Below are positions 1-10,779 of a stretch of DNA of 64,000 bases, piece after piece; position 1 is the first letter of the stretch; the number at the start of each line of letters is the position of its first letter. The translations under genes were made by a program, and so were the position numbers. The notes beneath the pieces were generated by a model. The model saw only the letters and a list, made by a program, of their open reading frames with translations, was not told where the DNA came from and searched no databases. Source of the DNA: Hypericum androsaemum (lineage: Eukaryota > Streptophyta > Magnoliopsida > Malpighiales > Hypericaceae). The DNA is taken from positions 13,279,691-13,343,690 of the forward strand of contig OZ023185.1 in NCBI GenBank assembly GCA_963995505.1, written 5' to 3'.

Positions 1-2340
1 ATACTAGTAAACAAAAATTAGCTTGGCAGCGCTTCAATTTGTAGTCATTTGACGAAATGAATTAACAAATTTTGTTTGTCTTTCATTTTTATTCGTTGGT
101 TTTTCTCTATGATAACAGTTTAATTCCTAACAACTGATTAGAACTTTAGGTTCAGTCTATACTTTTGAGTTTACCTTTTTTATGGATCAATCCATAGACG
201 TTCTAATTTATGTCCATGTTTCATTTTTAGAGTCTATAGGAAAGAATTGTACAAAGATTGATAAAGAAAGTAAAAAATATGAAAAATAAAAGTACTTGAT
301 AAGGTGATGAAATATAAAATAGGTTAGAAATTTAAGATTTAAAATAGAAAAAAATACTAACATTTTGGTAAAGGTAACAAACGAAATATTAAATGTTTGT
401 CCATGGACAATTTGTTTATCCCACCTAAATATATGAGACAATAATTTAGAATTAGGCTTGGACATGTCTTTAATTTGTGCGGACAATTTTTTGTACCAAA
501 TAGAATATTACAAAAATATTTGTCCAGTTGTTTGGACTAGTGCACGGCGATTTTCTACGCAAGTTATGGTTCACACTCTTTACGTCGGTGTGGTAGTCTA
601 TTTGGTTAACGTGAAACTACGTCGTCTTTGGCCAGAACCATCTAGACTTGGGTTGGGGGCTCTCTACAAATTTACAATAGCATCGCTAGGCGTTTCTGTG
701 AATGGCGCTCACGGTTTTTTTTGGGCAGCTATAACATAATTTTAATTACTCTTTTCCTGTGGTTAGTTTTTTTCTTTATTTTTTTTTCAACAGTAAAATT
801 TTAACGAGAACACAGTTCTAGTTTGAGGCTACCTTGGCCTACCACGTTTCAAGGTGTTTTTGTTTTTAAAGAAGTAATAAAATTTCCCGTAAAATAAAAC
901 GTAACAAGTGACACCCTTAATATTCGGACAGCGAGAGTTTGGCGTGAGCTTAGACCGGAACTGTTCATCGGTGTTTCAGTATGAGCTACTTTTTTTTTGG
1001 GGACAAATTTCAGTATGAGCTATTCAGAGACAACCCGAAGAAGCAAGGGACCCCCGTGAATTTTCTTATGCCACGTAATTGATAACGGAATATGAAATAG
1101 GCTCGGTAATCAATTAATTAGACGACCAGTGCCTAATTTCTATCATTCGTCTTCCTAATGTTTAGTATTAAACATAAAAAAAATCAACTCCTAATTTAAA
1201 CAAGATATCTTAAATTTGAATTATTAAAAATAAACAAATGTGAAATATTATCTGAAAAATTATTGTCATCATTTATAGACCATATAACCTAAATTAGTTC
1301 ATTTGCATCGTGCTGAAAGGAAAGGTCAACTTGGCTTCGGTGGGTATGAAAGTGGGCTAAACTTTGAAGCCTATGCCCATGCGTTCATGACTAAAGTATC
1401 CAATAGAAGGCCACTGTCATGATTTGCGTACTTCTCCATGCCTTCAAGCTGTATTTGTTCATTGACTTTTTAAATCATATTGGTTGTCAAGCTCAGCCGA
1501 TTAATTGTAATTTTTGCTTTCCATCTTTCCCACTAACGATTGGATATTTTTAAACATGTTGTATTTGTATTATATGGCCGCTACGATACGGGGATCCCAG
1601 GTCAGGTCGCAGGAGTCTAGGTGGGGCTGCCCCCGCCCGAAACTGTACACGTCTTTTGAATTCGGAGGACCTGGCAGACGCCAGTCTCTTGGCTACCACC
1701 AATGGAGACACATAAACCGAATCTGGCGGACGTCAATCTCTTGGCTGTCGCCAGTGAAGAAATCCAAAAAGTTTCTGGATCAAGGACCTCGACAGATTCA
1801 AATTTTGTGCTCTTGAGTTTAAACTCGACAAGACATAACCTTCTGAGTTTAGCCACCATTGACGCCTGTTACAGATTTTTTTGGTGATGAAGAGGCACCA
1901 ATAACATGGTACAAATCTCTTATAAATAGTGGCACATGTTTCTTATTCGACATATCTTAAGAACAACAAAAGCTTTCCTACTTTCATTCCTCACCAAAGC
2001 ATCATAAAAAATTCTTAGTGTGTTCTTGTTCGGGTCAAAGAAGTACACTCCTTGAATTTGATAACGATGTTTAAGAGCTTTATTGAATCCTAATGGCAGT
2101 AGTTCGTAGACCTGTTGTACTCGCGAATTCATATTCGGAGGGTCAAACTATTTGTCTAAATCGAAAGAGCCTTGAAGTTGGTGTAACACCAAATTTCTGT
2201 TCATCATCTTATCTGAATTTCCAACAATTTTCAGACAAATAATTCTCGACAATGGAGGGTGAAACTTCGGTGGTTGCTGCACAATCTCTACAAGTCATGA
2301 GCCAGACCTTGAACTGACTACAACACGTTATTACTATTTT
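1..2340. other. AT-rich intergenic stretch, no gene recognised
   Basis: No convincing gene. Two GC-richer islands stand out. One at about 530-730 has a 93-codon plus frame with no family signal. The other at 1570-1890 holds a 61-codon plus frame starting METHKPNLADVNLL, whose composition looks protein-like and which breaks into stops after 1887. A 70-codon minus frame lies at 1920-2132. I recognise none of them. They could be decayed exon or transposon pieces. Confidence 0.5.
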
Positions 2341-2344
2341 ATAA

Positions 2345-2735
2345 CTATTTTCTACACACGTAGAACACGTTATTGTTTTATGTGCTCTTAGTTATATTAG
2401 TGCAATCTATAAAGCTTTTGTAAGAGAAATGAAGTACAATTTGAGATGTCTTAGAGATATAGTAACTATTTCAACACTAGTATCGTAAAGTGTAAAAATT
2501 ATCTATTTTCTAAATTACTTTACATGTTAGTTTCTTACACACATACAACACGTTATTACTATTTTATGCACACCTTGTTATATTAGTACAATCTGTATAA
2601 TTTTTTAAGAGAAATGAACTATAATTTAGATATCCTAGAGATATACTAACTAGTATAACACTAGTATTATAAATTGTGAAAACTATCTATTTTTCAAATT
2701 ATTTCACACATTAGTTTAATATACACATACAAATA
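2345..2735. repeat. R block 1: two tandem ~185-bp AT-rich repeats
   Basis: Each unit carries the landmarks ACAACACGTTATTAC, then TTATATTAGT(A/G)CAATCT, then AGAGAAATGAACT, then a short form of CTAGTATTGTAAAGTG. Two units lie head to tail. The R blocks flank every gene-like fragment of the array and are its most regular component. I see no terminal inverted repeat that would class them as a transposon end. Confidence 0.75.
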
Positions 2736-2744
2736 TGAAGGGTG

Positions 2745-3110
2745 AGATAATCTCCCATTTGGTTCCCTTTTTATTGTGTATTCTTGATATATGCTACTTG
2801 AATTTCTATTGACCTACTACCGTGTCCAATGACCAAAATAATCTCCTAGAACTAGAGTTAGAGACTCTTATCATGGTGGTCAAATACTACTATTACAAGT
2901 ACTATGGGAAGGAATTGGGAGAAGATGAGGAAGAGGCGAAGTAGTTTTAGGACATTTGTAAGGGATTCATTTTAACTGAGCAGATCAGTTCACTTGCCAT
3001 TTTACATTCCGACACTGAAGTGGCTTGGATATTCTTTAAGTTACGAGAAGAATCTCAAGGATGCAAAGGTCAAGATGGACATCATCTTCTAGGCTTTGAT
3101 TGATAAGATC
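2745..3110 (+). pseudogene. G block 1: decayed coding-like fragment
   Basis: Reading plus, the stretch around 2875-2945 gives YYYYKYYGKELGEDEEEAK followed by stops. The stretch near 3050-3100 reads LKDAKVKMDI in a different frame. The block is repeated at 6245-6610 and 10780-11165 with different substitutions, so it belongs to the array. The protein family is not recognised. It looks like one or two exons of a gene that has lost its frame. Confidence 0.35.
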
Positions 3111-3111
3111 C

Positions 3112-3365
3112 ACCAATTTGACTTCTTATAATACGTTTCGCCATATGATTATGTCCAAAAGCAAAAAATGAGTAATTGGGAGTGTACATGTTCATTGCGA
3201 AATACAATACAACAGTAACTGTCTCTGGAAGAACTCTGGGCTTAGCTCCCTGTCTGACTCGACTCGCTCTTTCTGTTGATCATCTCGTAGAGTAAAGCCA
3301 AAATAACAAGTTCAGCTAATTCAATGTGCTTTTCAAAGCAAAAAATACAAAAAGCAAAACCCATG
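3112..3365 (-). pseudogene. Broken copy of the array's 95-codon frame
   Basis: The minus strand from 3365 begins MGFAFCIFCFEKHIELAELV, homologous to the intact frames at 3845-4132 and 8284-8571, but loses frame within about 40 codons. It directly follows the G block in this shortened unit. Confidence 0.45.
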
Positions 3366-3479
3366 TTTCATGTTTTTGGATCACGTGAAACTCCATCTAC
3401 TTTGTCGCCTATCTGCTTCCACAACTACAATGTCTCAGTCATGCTCTCTCGTACGCATTTTTCCTGTTAACCAACATAA

Positions 3480-3845
3480 GTGAATTATTTTATTCAATGT
3501 GTGGGGTAAATTACTTCACACATAAATTTGATGCACACATAAAACAACTTATTGCTTTATGCCTTCGTAGTATATTAGTGCAATCTATAAGCTTTTGTAA
3601 GGGATATGAACTGCAATTTGAGATGTCTTGGAGATATAATAACTATTACAACACTAGTATTGTAATGTAAAAACTATCTATTTTTTGAAATTACTTTACA
3701 TGTTAGTTTTCTACACAAATACAACACGTTATTATAAGTTTTTGTTAGAGAATGAACAGTAATTTAGATATCCTAGAGATATATTAATAACTCGTACAAA
3801 GCTAGCATTGTAAAGTATAAAAACTATCTACTTTTAAAATTACTT
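3480..3845. repeat. R block 2
   Basis: Two tandem ~185-bp repeats of the array family. The first unit is diverged (AACAACTTATTGC in place of the usual AACACGTTATTAC). It separates the broken and the intact copy of the 95-codon frame. Confidence 0.7.
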
Positions 3846-4132
3846 CACACAATGACTGATATATGTTTCATGGTATTTCCACCAATTGGACTCCATGTGA
3901 TACATTTTGGTATATGATTATTTCCAAAAGCAAAAATCGAGGAATTAGGAGTGTATATGTTCATTGTAAAATATAATACAATCTTAACTGTCTCTGAAGA
4001 AATCTGGGTTGAGCTCTCTGTCTGACTCGACTTGCTCATTCTGATGATCATCTGGTAGAGGAAAGCCAAAATGACAAGTTCAGCAAATTCAAAGTACTTT
4101 TTGAAGCAAAAAACATATAAAGGAAGACCCAT
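3845..4132 (-). CDS. Unrecognised 95-aa frame, array copy A
   Basis: An ATG-started frame of 95 codons with a hydrophobic N-terminal third (MGLPLYVFCFKKYFEF, then a stretch rich in L, V, A and I to about residue 30) and a polar middle. It contains the motif WSPIGGN near the C terminus. It is homologous along its full length to 8284-8571, with many amino-acid changes but no stop in either, and has broken relatives at 3112-3365 and 6603-6872. It starts a few bases downstream of the terminal exon-like piece seen at 8575-8670 in the sister copy. I do not recognise the family. It may be a relic of the 3' part of the captured gene rather than a gene on its own. Confidence 0.3.
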   Translation of the reverse strand: MGLPLYVFCFKKYFEFAELVILAFLYQMIIRMSKSSQTESSTQISSETVKIVLYFTMNIYTPNSSIFAFGNNHIPKCITWSPIGGNTMKHISVIV

Positions 4133-4139
4133 GTTTTAA

Positions 4140-4650
4140 GTTTTTGGATCACCTGAAACTCCATCTTCTTTGTCGACTATCTACTTCCGTAACTGCAAAG
4201 CCTCAGTCATGCTCTCTCGTGTGCGTTTTTCCTGTAAACCAACAGAAGTGAATTCTTTTATTGAATTCTACATCCGCTTCTTTATACCTTACCAAATTAC
4301 AAGAAAGAGAAGCTACAGTTACACTAATCACAGAGTTGGTCATTGGATTTGACATACACTTACAAACACTAATTTCTAAACCATGAGATCCTAACTTATA
4401 TTTGCCCCATCCTTCTAAGAACTAAAATCAAGCACAACATATTATCCAACTATCAAAGTGTTTCCGAGTGTTAAGAATCTGACTCAAATGGCTACAACAA
4501 AGGGCAACCACTCGATGAGAGTAGCTTGCTCCTTCGACGTCCAGTTTAGGTTGAGTCTGGGGACATAACGAAAGCGTTTAACAAACTATAAGTAGCTGTG
4601 ACATTATAAGAAAGCACATATAATTACATGTTGAAACCATTGAGCAAGAA
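4140..4650 (-). pseudogene. Exon/intron-like segment of the captured gene, copy A
   Basis: This is the counterpart of the better preserved 8575-9120 copy. It holds a splice-acceptor-like end before a terminal exon (4140-4230, with stops here) and intron-like T-rich sequence on the minus strand. The motif SKEQATLIEWLPF appears on the minus strand near 4530-4570 and recurs near 7270-7310 and 8970-9010. The family is not recognised. Confidence 0.35.
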
Positions 4651-4764
4651 TCAACTGAAGTGATTTCGTGCACGAAATAGGGGATGAATAAATATGAAAA
4701 CATACACACTGATGTGTAACAAAAAAAAGCTTAGTGCATTAACCAATAGTGTGGCTGATGAATC

Positions 4765-5060
4765 TCTAGAAATTAGCTTCAGCCTTTTCCCTCTGTCGCT
4801 CTTTAGCCTCAGCTCTCTTTCCTTCTCATCCCTCTCCCTCACTTTTTCAAGTCTCCTTTGTTCTTTATCTTCCTCTACTATTTCCTTTGATTTTAAATGA
4901 TCAATGTCTCACTATGGCGAGGATGAAACCAAATTATAATTTTGGTTCACGCCTGAATCATAAGAAGACCTTGGAGAACAACATCTCGTCTCTGCCGAAG
5001 ATGTTCTCACTGTACAACAGACCCGGAAAATCATCCATGAATTATTTTCTGCTCCTCTTC
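4765..5060 (-). pseudogene. Coiled-coil gene fragment, copy A (minus)
   Basis: The minus strand reads NEDIFGRDEMLFSK near 5020 and, after a frame break, a charged coiled-coil stretch ending in RERDEKERELRL. The better preserved copy at 7509-7790 links the two with a SPWSDMDHLKPKEIEEEE segment. The acidic-aromatic motif followed by a glutamate-rich helix recalls the middle region of plant auxilin-like J-domain proteins (motif YDDDIFDG). No J domain is present, so that identity is only a suggestion. Confidence 0.35.
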
Positions 5061-5119
5061 TCTCTTTCTCTGTTGTGGGAACTCAGAGGCAGGTGAGGGC
5101 TGGTTGTGGATGAGAAGCC

Positions 5120-5455
5120 TAGTGTATAAACTATTTACTTTTCAAATTACTTCACACATAACTTTGATATACACGTACAACACGGTATTACTTTATGCAC
5201 TCCTAGTTATATTAGTACAATCTATAAGCTTTTGTAAAAGAAATAAACTGCAATATGAGATGTCTTAAAGATATAGTAACTATTACAACACTAGTATTGT
5301 AAAGTGTAAAAACTATCTATTTTCCAAATTACTTTACATGATGGTTTTCTATACACATACAACTCGTTATTACTATTTTATGCACACCTTGTTATATTAG
5401 TACAATCTGTATGATTTTGTATAAGAAATGAACTGTAATTAATGCCAGTATTGTA
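5120..5455. repeat. R block 3
   Basis: Two tandem ~185-bp repeats that separate the minus-strand and plus-strand copies of the coiled-coil fragment in unit 1. Confidence 0.7.
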
Positions 5456-5850
5456 TGCTAGTTGGCCCTTGGCAAAAATCTGCAATGCCGGATGATCCAA
5501 AACCACCCCAATGACAATTTCTGGGACATCTTTCGCAGAGGCAGAGACGAGATGCTATTCTCCGTAGTCATCAGCGGTGGCAGACATCACTCGGACCAGC
5601 TACCGCAGTCCGAGAGTGCCAGACAGCCTTGCCTTTTCCAGTTTTCGATATGCCTATCTACAATGAGGACATCTTTGGCAGAGACGAGATGCTGCCCTCC
5701 TTAGTCATCGGCAGCAGCAGACCCTTCTAGGAGGGAAAGGGAAGAGAAAGCGCGAGAACAAATTAGACTTCAAAAAGTGAAGGAGATGGATGAGAATGAA
5801 AAAGAGCTGAGGCTCGAGAGAGAGCAAAAAGGCTGAAACTATTTTTTACA
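5455..5850 (+). pseudogene. Coiled-coil gene fragment, inverted copy A (plus)
   Basis: The plus strand reads a first degenerate GRDEMLFSVVISGG near 5550, then PVFDMPIYNEDIFGRDEML near 5640-5700, then a Glu/Arg-rich stretch with frame breaks. It is a diverged paralogue of the minus-strand fragment at 4765-5060, so the two face each other head to head across an R block. The repeated DEMLFS motif suggests an internal duplication in the source protein. Confidence 0.4.
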
Positions 5851-6240
5851 CTTTTTTGCATAGTTTTCTACACACGTACAACACGTTATTATTTTAGTTG
5901 CTCTTAATTATATTAGAGTAATCTATAAGCTTTTGTAAGAGAAATGAACTACAATTTGAGATGTCTTAGAGATATAGTAACTATTTCAAACTATTATTAT
6001 AAGTGTAAAAATTATCTATTTTCTAAATTACTTGACATGTTAGTTTCCTACACACATACAACACGTTATTACTATTTTATGCACACATTGTTATATTATG
6101 ACAATCTATATGATTTTGTAAGAGAAATGATCTGTAATTTAGATGTCCTAGAGATATATTAACTAATACAATGCTAGTACTGTGAATTGCAAAAACTATC
6201 TATTTATCAAATTATTTCACATATTAGTTTAATATACACA
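5850..6240. repeat. R block 4
   Basis: Two tandem ~185-bp repeats, close in sequence to the blocks at 2345 and 10360, which occupy the same position just before a G block. Confidence 0.7.
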
Positions 6241-6244
6241 TACA

Positions 6245-6610
6245 AATAAGAAGGGTGAGATAATCTGCCATTTGGTTCCCTTTTTATTGTATATTCTTGA
6301 TATATGCTACTTGAATTTCTATTGACCTACTACCGCGTCAAATGACCAAAATAATCTCCTAGAACTAGAGTTAGAGACTCTTATCATGGTGGCCAAATAC
6401 TACTATTACAAGTACTATGGGAAGGAATTAGGAGAAGACAAGGAAGAGGCAAAGTAGTTTTAGGACATTTGTAAGGGATTCATTTGAACTGGGCAGGTCA
6501 GTTGCCATTTCACATTCCAAAATTGAAGTGGCTTGGATATTCTTTAAGTTACGAGAATAATCTCAAGGATGCAAATGTCAAGATGGACATCATCTTCCAG
6601 GCTTTGAATG
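6245..6610 (+). pseudogene. G block 2: decayed coding-like fragment
   Basis: Copy of the 2745-3110 fragment, with the same YYYYKYYGKELGED reading near 6395-6430 and the same stops shortly after. Family not recognised. Confidence 0.35.
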
Positions 6611-6872
6611 ATAAGATCCACCAATTTGACTCCTTATAATACGTTTCGACATATGATTATGTACAAAAGCAAAAAATGAGTAATTGGGAGTGTATATGTT
6701 CATTGTAAAATACAATACAACAGTAACTATCTCTGGAAGAACTCTGGGATCAATTCCATATCCGAATCGACTTGCTCATTCTGCTGATCATCTGGTAGAG
6801 TAAAGCCAAAATAACAAGTTCAACTAATTCAAGGTGCTTTTCGAAGCAAAAGACACATAAAGCAAAACCCAT
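6603..6872 (-). pseudogene. Broken copy of the 95-codon frame
   Basis: The minus strand from about 6872 begins MGFALCVFCFEKHLELVELV and runs about 40 codons before a stop. It is homologous to 3845-4132 and 8284-8571. Here it follows the G block directly, as in the shortened first unit. Confidence 0.4.
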
Positions 6873-6879
6873 GTTTTAA

Positions 6880-7450
6880 GGGATCACATGAAACCCCATC
6901 TACTTTGTGGCTATGCAATGCCTCAGTCATGCTCTCTCGTGCGCATTTTTCCTGTTAACCAACGAAAGTAAATTCTTTTATTCAATGTGTTGGGCAAGCA
7001 AAATTGTAAGAGATCCTCTACATCGCTTCTTTATACCTTACCAAATTACAAGAAAGAGAAGCTACAGTTACAGTAATCGCAGAGTCGGTCATTTGATTTT
7101 ACATACACTTAAAAACACTAGTTTCTAAACCATGAGATCCTAACACACATTTTCCCATCCTTCTAAGAACTAAAATCAAGTACACAACATCTTATGCAAC
7201 TATTAAAGAATTTTCCGAGAGTTAAGAATCTGACTCAAATGGCTACAACAAAATGCAACCACTCGATAAGAGTAGCTTGCTCCTTCGGCATCCAGTTTAG
7301 GTTGAGTCTGGGACACTGACGAAAGTATTTAACAAACTATAAGTAGCAGTGATATAGTAAGAGAGCATATATAATTACATGATGGAAACCATTGAGCAAG
7401 AACCAACTGAAGTAATTTCATGCATGATATGGGGGATGAATAAATATGAA
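6880..7450 (-). pseudogene. Exon/intron-like segment of the captured gene, copy B
   Basis: Counterpart of 8575-9120. The minus strand shows TTAACAG followed by an exon-like GKMRTRESMTEAL reading near 6915-6955, preceded by about 300 bases of T-rich intron-like sequence and by the PKEQATLIEWLHF motif near 7270-7310. Confidence 0.35.
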
Positions 7451-7508
7451 AAAATACACACTGATGTATCAAAAAAGATGCTAAGTGTATTAACCAACAG
7501 TGTAGCTG

Positions 7509-7790
7509 ATGAATCTCAGGAAATCAGCTTCAGCCTTTTCCATCTCTCGCTCTCTAGCCTCAGCTCTCTTTCCTTCTCATCCCTCTCCCTCACTTTTTCA
7601 AGTCTCCTTTGTTCTTTCTCTTCCTCTTCTATTTCCTTTGGTTTTAAATGATCCATGTCTGACCAAGGTGAGGCCGGCACCAAATTATAATTTTGGTTCA
7701 CGCCTGAATCGTAAGAAGATTTTGGAGAATAGCATCTCGTCTCCACCAAAGATGTCCTCATTGTACCCTAGACCCAGGAAATCATCCATG
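7509..7790 (-). pseudogene. Coiled-coil gene fragment, best preserved copy (minus)
   Basis: The minus strand has an 81-codon open frame whose second half is a continuous charged coiled coil (EIEEEEKEQRRLEKVRERD). The conserved YNEDIFGGDEMLFSK reading lies just upstream in another frame (about 7725-7775). It is homologous to 4765-5060 and 9190-9500. A weak resemblance to auxilin-like proteins is noted. There is no start, no J domain and no complete frame. Confidence 0.4.
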
Positions 7791-7879
7791 ACTTCTTTTT
7801 TTGCTCTTCTTGTCCCTTTTTATGTTATGGGAGCTCGGAGGCAGGTGAAGGGTGGTTGCGGATGAGGGGCCTAGCGGGC

Positions 7880-8283
7880 GCTAGTATTGTAAAGTCTAAA
7901 AACTATTTACTTTTCAAATTACTTCACACATAAATTTGATGCACACATACAACAACTTTTTGCTTAATGCACTCATAGTTATATTAGTGCAATCTATAAG
8001 CTTTTGTAAGTGAAATGAACTACAATGATGACTTGGAGATATAATAGCTATTACAATACTAATATTGTAATGTAAAAACTATCTATTTTTTAAATTATTT
8101 TACATGTTAGTTTTCTACACAAATACAACATGTTATTATTATTTTACGCGCACTTAGTTATATTAGTACAATTTGTAAGTTTTTGTAAGAGAATGAACTA
8201 TAATTTAGATATCCTAGAGATATATTAATAACTAGTACAAATCTAGCATTGTAAAGTATAAAAACTATCTATTTTAAATTACT
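7880..8283. repeat. R block 5
   Basis: Two tandem ~185-bp repeats marking the junction between array units 1 and 2. It occupies the same place as the block at 3480-3845. Confidence 0.7.
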
Positions 8284-8571
8284 TCACACAATGACTGATA
8301 TATGTTTTATGGTATTTCCACCAATTGGACTCCATATGATACGTTTTGGCATATGATTATGTCCAAAACCAAAAACTGAGTAATTGGGAGTATATATGTT
8401 TATTGCTAAATATAATACAATCTTAATTGTCTCTGGAAGAACTCTTGGTTCAGCTCCTGCCTTACTCGACTTGCTCAGTCTGATGATCATCTTATAGAAT
8501 AAAGCCAAAATAACAAGGTCAGCTAATTCAAAGAGCTTTTTGAAGCAAAAAACAAATAAGGGAAGACCCAT
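8284..8571 (-). CDS. Unrecognised 95-aa frame, array copy B
   Basis: An ATG-started 95-codon frame, full-length homologue of 3845-4132, sharing MGLPLFVFCFKKLFEL at the start and RIIWSPIGGNTIKHISVIV at the end. Both the hydrophobic start and the C-terminal motif are kept while the middle varies (AGAEPRVLPET against TESSTQISSET). That two of four copies remain open could be chance over only 95 codons. No known domain is recognised. The terminal exon-like piece at 8575-8670 lies immediately upstream in transcription. Confidence 0.3.
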   Translation of the reverse strand: MGLPLFVFCFKKLFELADLVILALFYKMIIRLSKSSKAGAEPRVLPETIKIVLYLAINIYTPNYSVFGFGHNHMPKRIIWSPIGGNTIKHISVIV

Positions 8572-8574
8572 GTT

Positions 8575-8670
8575 TTAAGTTTTTGGATCACCTAAAACTT
8601 CATCTTCTTTTTCGGCTATCTGCTTTCGCAATTGTAATGCCTCAGTCATGCTCTCTCGTGCGTGTTTTTC
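8575..8670 (-). pseudogene. Terminal exon of a captured gene (31 aa)
   Basis: The minus strand shows an acceptor (TTAATAG at 8671-8677) followed in phase 0 by 31 codons and a TAA stop at 8575-8577: EKHARESMTEALQLRKQI, then AEKEDEVLGDPKT. Heptad spacing fits the end of a coiled coil, matching the charged helix encoded farther upstream at 9190-9500. Degenerate copies lie near 3370-3470, 4140-4230 and 6905-6955. The parent gene is not identified. Confidence 0.45.
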
Positions 8671-8679
8671 CTATTAACC

Positions 8680-9120
8680 AACAGAAGTGAATTCTTTTAT
8701 TCATTGTGGTGGGCAAGCAAAATTGCAAGAGATTCTCTACATTCGCTTCTTTATACCTTACCAAATTAGAAGAAAGAGAAGCTACAGTTACAGTAATGTT
8801 AGAGTCTGTCATTGGATTTCACATACACTAAAAAATACTAGTTTCTAAACCATGAGATCCTAACACACATTTGCCCCATCCTTCTAAGAACTAAAATCAA
8901 GTGCACAATATCTTATCCAACTATCAAAGTATTTTCTGAGTGTTAAGAATCTCACTTAAATGGCTACAACAAAGGGCAACCACTCGATGAGAGTAGCTTG
9001 CTCCTTCGGCGTCTAGTTTAGGTTGGGTCTTAGGCAGTGATGAAAGCGTTTAACAGACTATAAGTAGTAGTGACATAGTAAGAAAGCACATATAATTACA
9101 TGCTGGAAACCTTTGAGCAA
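8680..9120 (-). pseudogene. Intron-like stretch and exon fragment of the captured gene, copy C
   Basis: T-rich minus-strand sequence typical of a plant intron precedes the exon at 8575-8670. The minus strand near 8970-9010 carries the same exon-like segment (LIEWLPF) found in the two other copies. Confidence 0.3.
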
Positions 9121-9189
9121 GAACCAACACAAGTAATTTTGTGCACGAAATAGGGGATGAATAAATATGAAAACATACACACTGATGTG

Positions 9190-9500
9190 TCAAAAAATGA
9201 TAATTGCATTAACCAACCGTGTGGCTGATGAATCTCTGGAAATCAGCTTCATCATTTTCCCTCTCTCGCTCTCTAGCCTCGGCTCTCTTTCCTTCTCAAC
9301 CCTCTCCCTCACTTTTTTAAGTCTCCTTTGTTCTTTCTGTTCCTCTTCTATTTCCTTTGATTTTAAATGATCAATGTCTGACCAAGGTGAGGCCAGAACC
9401 GAATCATAATTTTGGTTGATGCCTGAATCGTAAGAAGACTTTAGAGAACAACATCTCATCTCTGACAAAGATATTCTCATTATACCCTAGACCCGGGAAA
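9190..9500 (-). pseudogene. Coiled-coil gene fragment, copy C (minus)
   Basis: A 96-codon minus frame with SPWSDIDHLKSKEIEEEQKE and a following Glu/Arg-rich helix; the NEDIF-type motif lies just upstream with a frame break. Third minus-strand copy of the fragment at 4765 and 7509. Confidence 0.4.
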
Positions 9501-9589
9501 TTATCCACTACTTCTTTTTCGTTCCTCTTCTCTCTTTCTGTATTGTGGGGGCTCGGAGGCAGGGGAGGGGTGGTTATGGATGAGAAGCC

Positions 9590-9960
9590 TAGTGTAAAAA
9601 CTATTTACTTACCAAATTACTTCACACATAGATTTGATATACACGTACAACACATTATTGCTTTATGGACTCCTAGTTATGTTAGTGCAATCTATAAGCT
9701 TTTGTAAGAGAAATGAACTGCAATATGAGATATCTTAGAGATATAGTAACTATTACAATACTAGTATTGTAAAGTGTAAAAACTATATATTTTTCAAATT
9801 ACTTTACATGTTAGTTTTATATACACATACAATACGTTATTACTCTTTTATGCACACTTTGTTATATTAGTACAATCTGTATAATTTTGTAAGAGAAATG
9901 AACTTTAATTTAGATGTCCTATAGATATATTAACTAGTACAATGCTAGTATGTATTTTGG
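9590..9960. repeat. R block 6
   Basis: Two tandem ~185-bp repeats between the inverted coiled-coil fragments of unit 2, in the same place as 5120-5455. Confidence 0.7.
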
Positions 9961-10360
9961 TTGGCCCTTGGAAAACATCTGCAACGCCAGAACAATCCAA
10001 AACTACCCCCATGGATAATTTCTGGGACATCTTCAGTGGAGGCAAAGATGAGACACTGTTCTCCGTAGTCATCAACGGTGGCAGACATCACTTCGACTAG
10101 CTGCCGTAGTTTGAAAGTTCCCAATGGCCTCGCCTTTGTCAGTTTTTGATATGCTGATGTACAATGAGGACATCTTTGGCGGAGAGGAGATGCTGTCCTC
10201 TGTAGTCAACAGTGGCGGCAAACCTTCCAGGAGGGAAAGGGAAGAGGAAGAGGAAGAACGAGAAAAAAGTAGACTTCAAAAAGTGAAGAAGATGGATGAG
10301 AAGGAAAAAGAGCTGAGGCTGGAGAGAGTGAGCGAAAAGGCTGAAACTATTTTTTACTCT
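9950..10360 (+). pseudogene. Coiled-coil gene fragment, inverted copy B (plus)
   Basis: A plus frame from about 10124 reads SVFDMLMYNEDIFGGEEML, then about 40 residues rich in Glu, Arg and Lys, and runs on into the next R block. It is collinear with 5640-5850 and homologous in inverted orientation to 9190-9500. It is the longest uninterrupted reading of this fragment in the array, but has no recognisable full domain. Confidence 0.4.
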
Positions 10361-10775
10361 TTTTTACATGCAAACAACACGTTATTATTGTTTTATTACT
10401 ATTATCTACACAAGTACAACACGTTATTATTTTATGTGCTCTTAGTTATATTAGTGCAATCTATAATATTTTGTAAGAGAAATGAACTGCAATTTGAGAT
10501 GTCTTAGAGATATAGTAACTATTTCAACACTAGTATTATAAAGTGTAAAACTTATCTATTTTCTAAATTAATTTACATGTTAGTTTCTTACACACATACA
10601 ACACGTTATTACTATTTTATGCACACTTTGTTATATTAGTACAATCTGTATAATTTTGTAAAAGAGAAATGAACTGTAATTTAGATATCATAGAGATATA
10701 TTAACTAGTACAGCGCTAGTATTATAAATTGTAAAATCTATCTATTTTTCAAATTATTTCACACATTAGTTTAAT
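10360..10775. repeat. R block 7
   Basis: Tandem ~185-bp repeats with a partial extra unit (ACAACACGTTATTA occurs at about 10375, 10413 and 10600). Last R block of the array. Confidence 0.7.
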
Positions 10776-10779
10776 ATAC

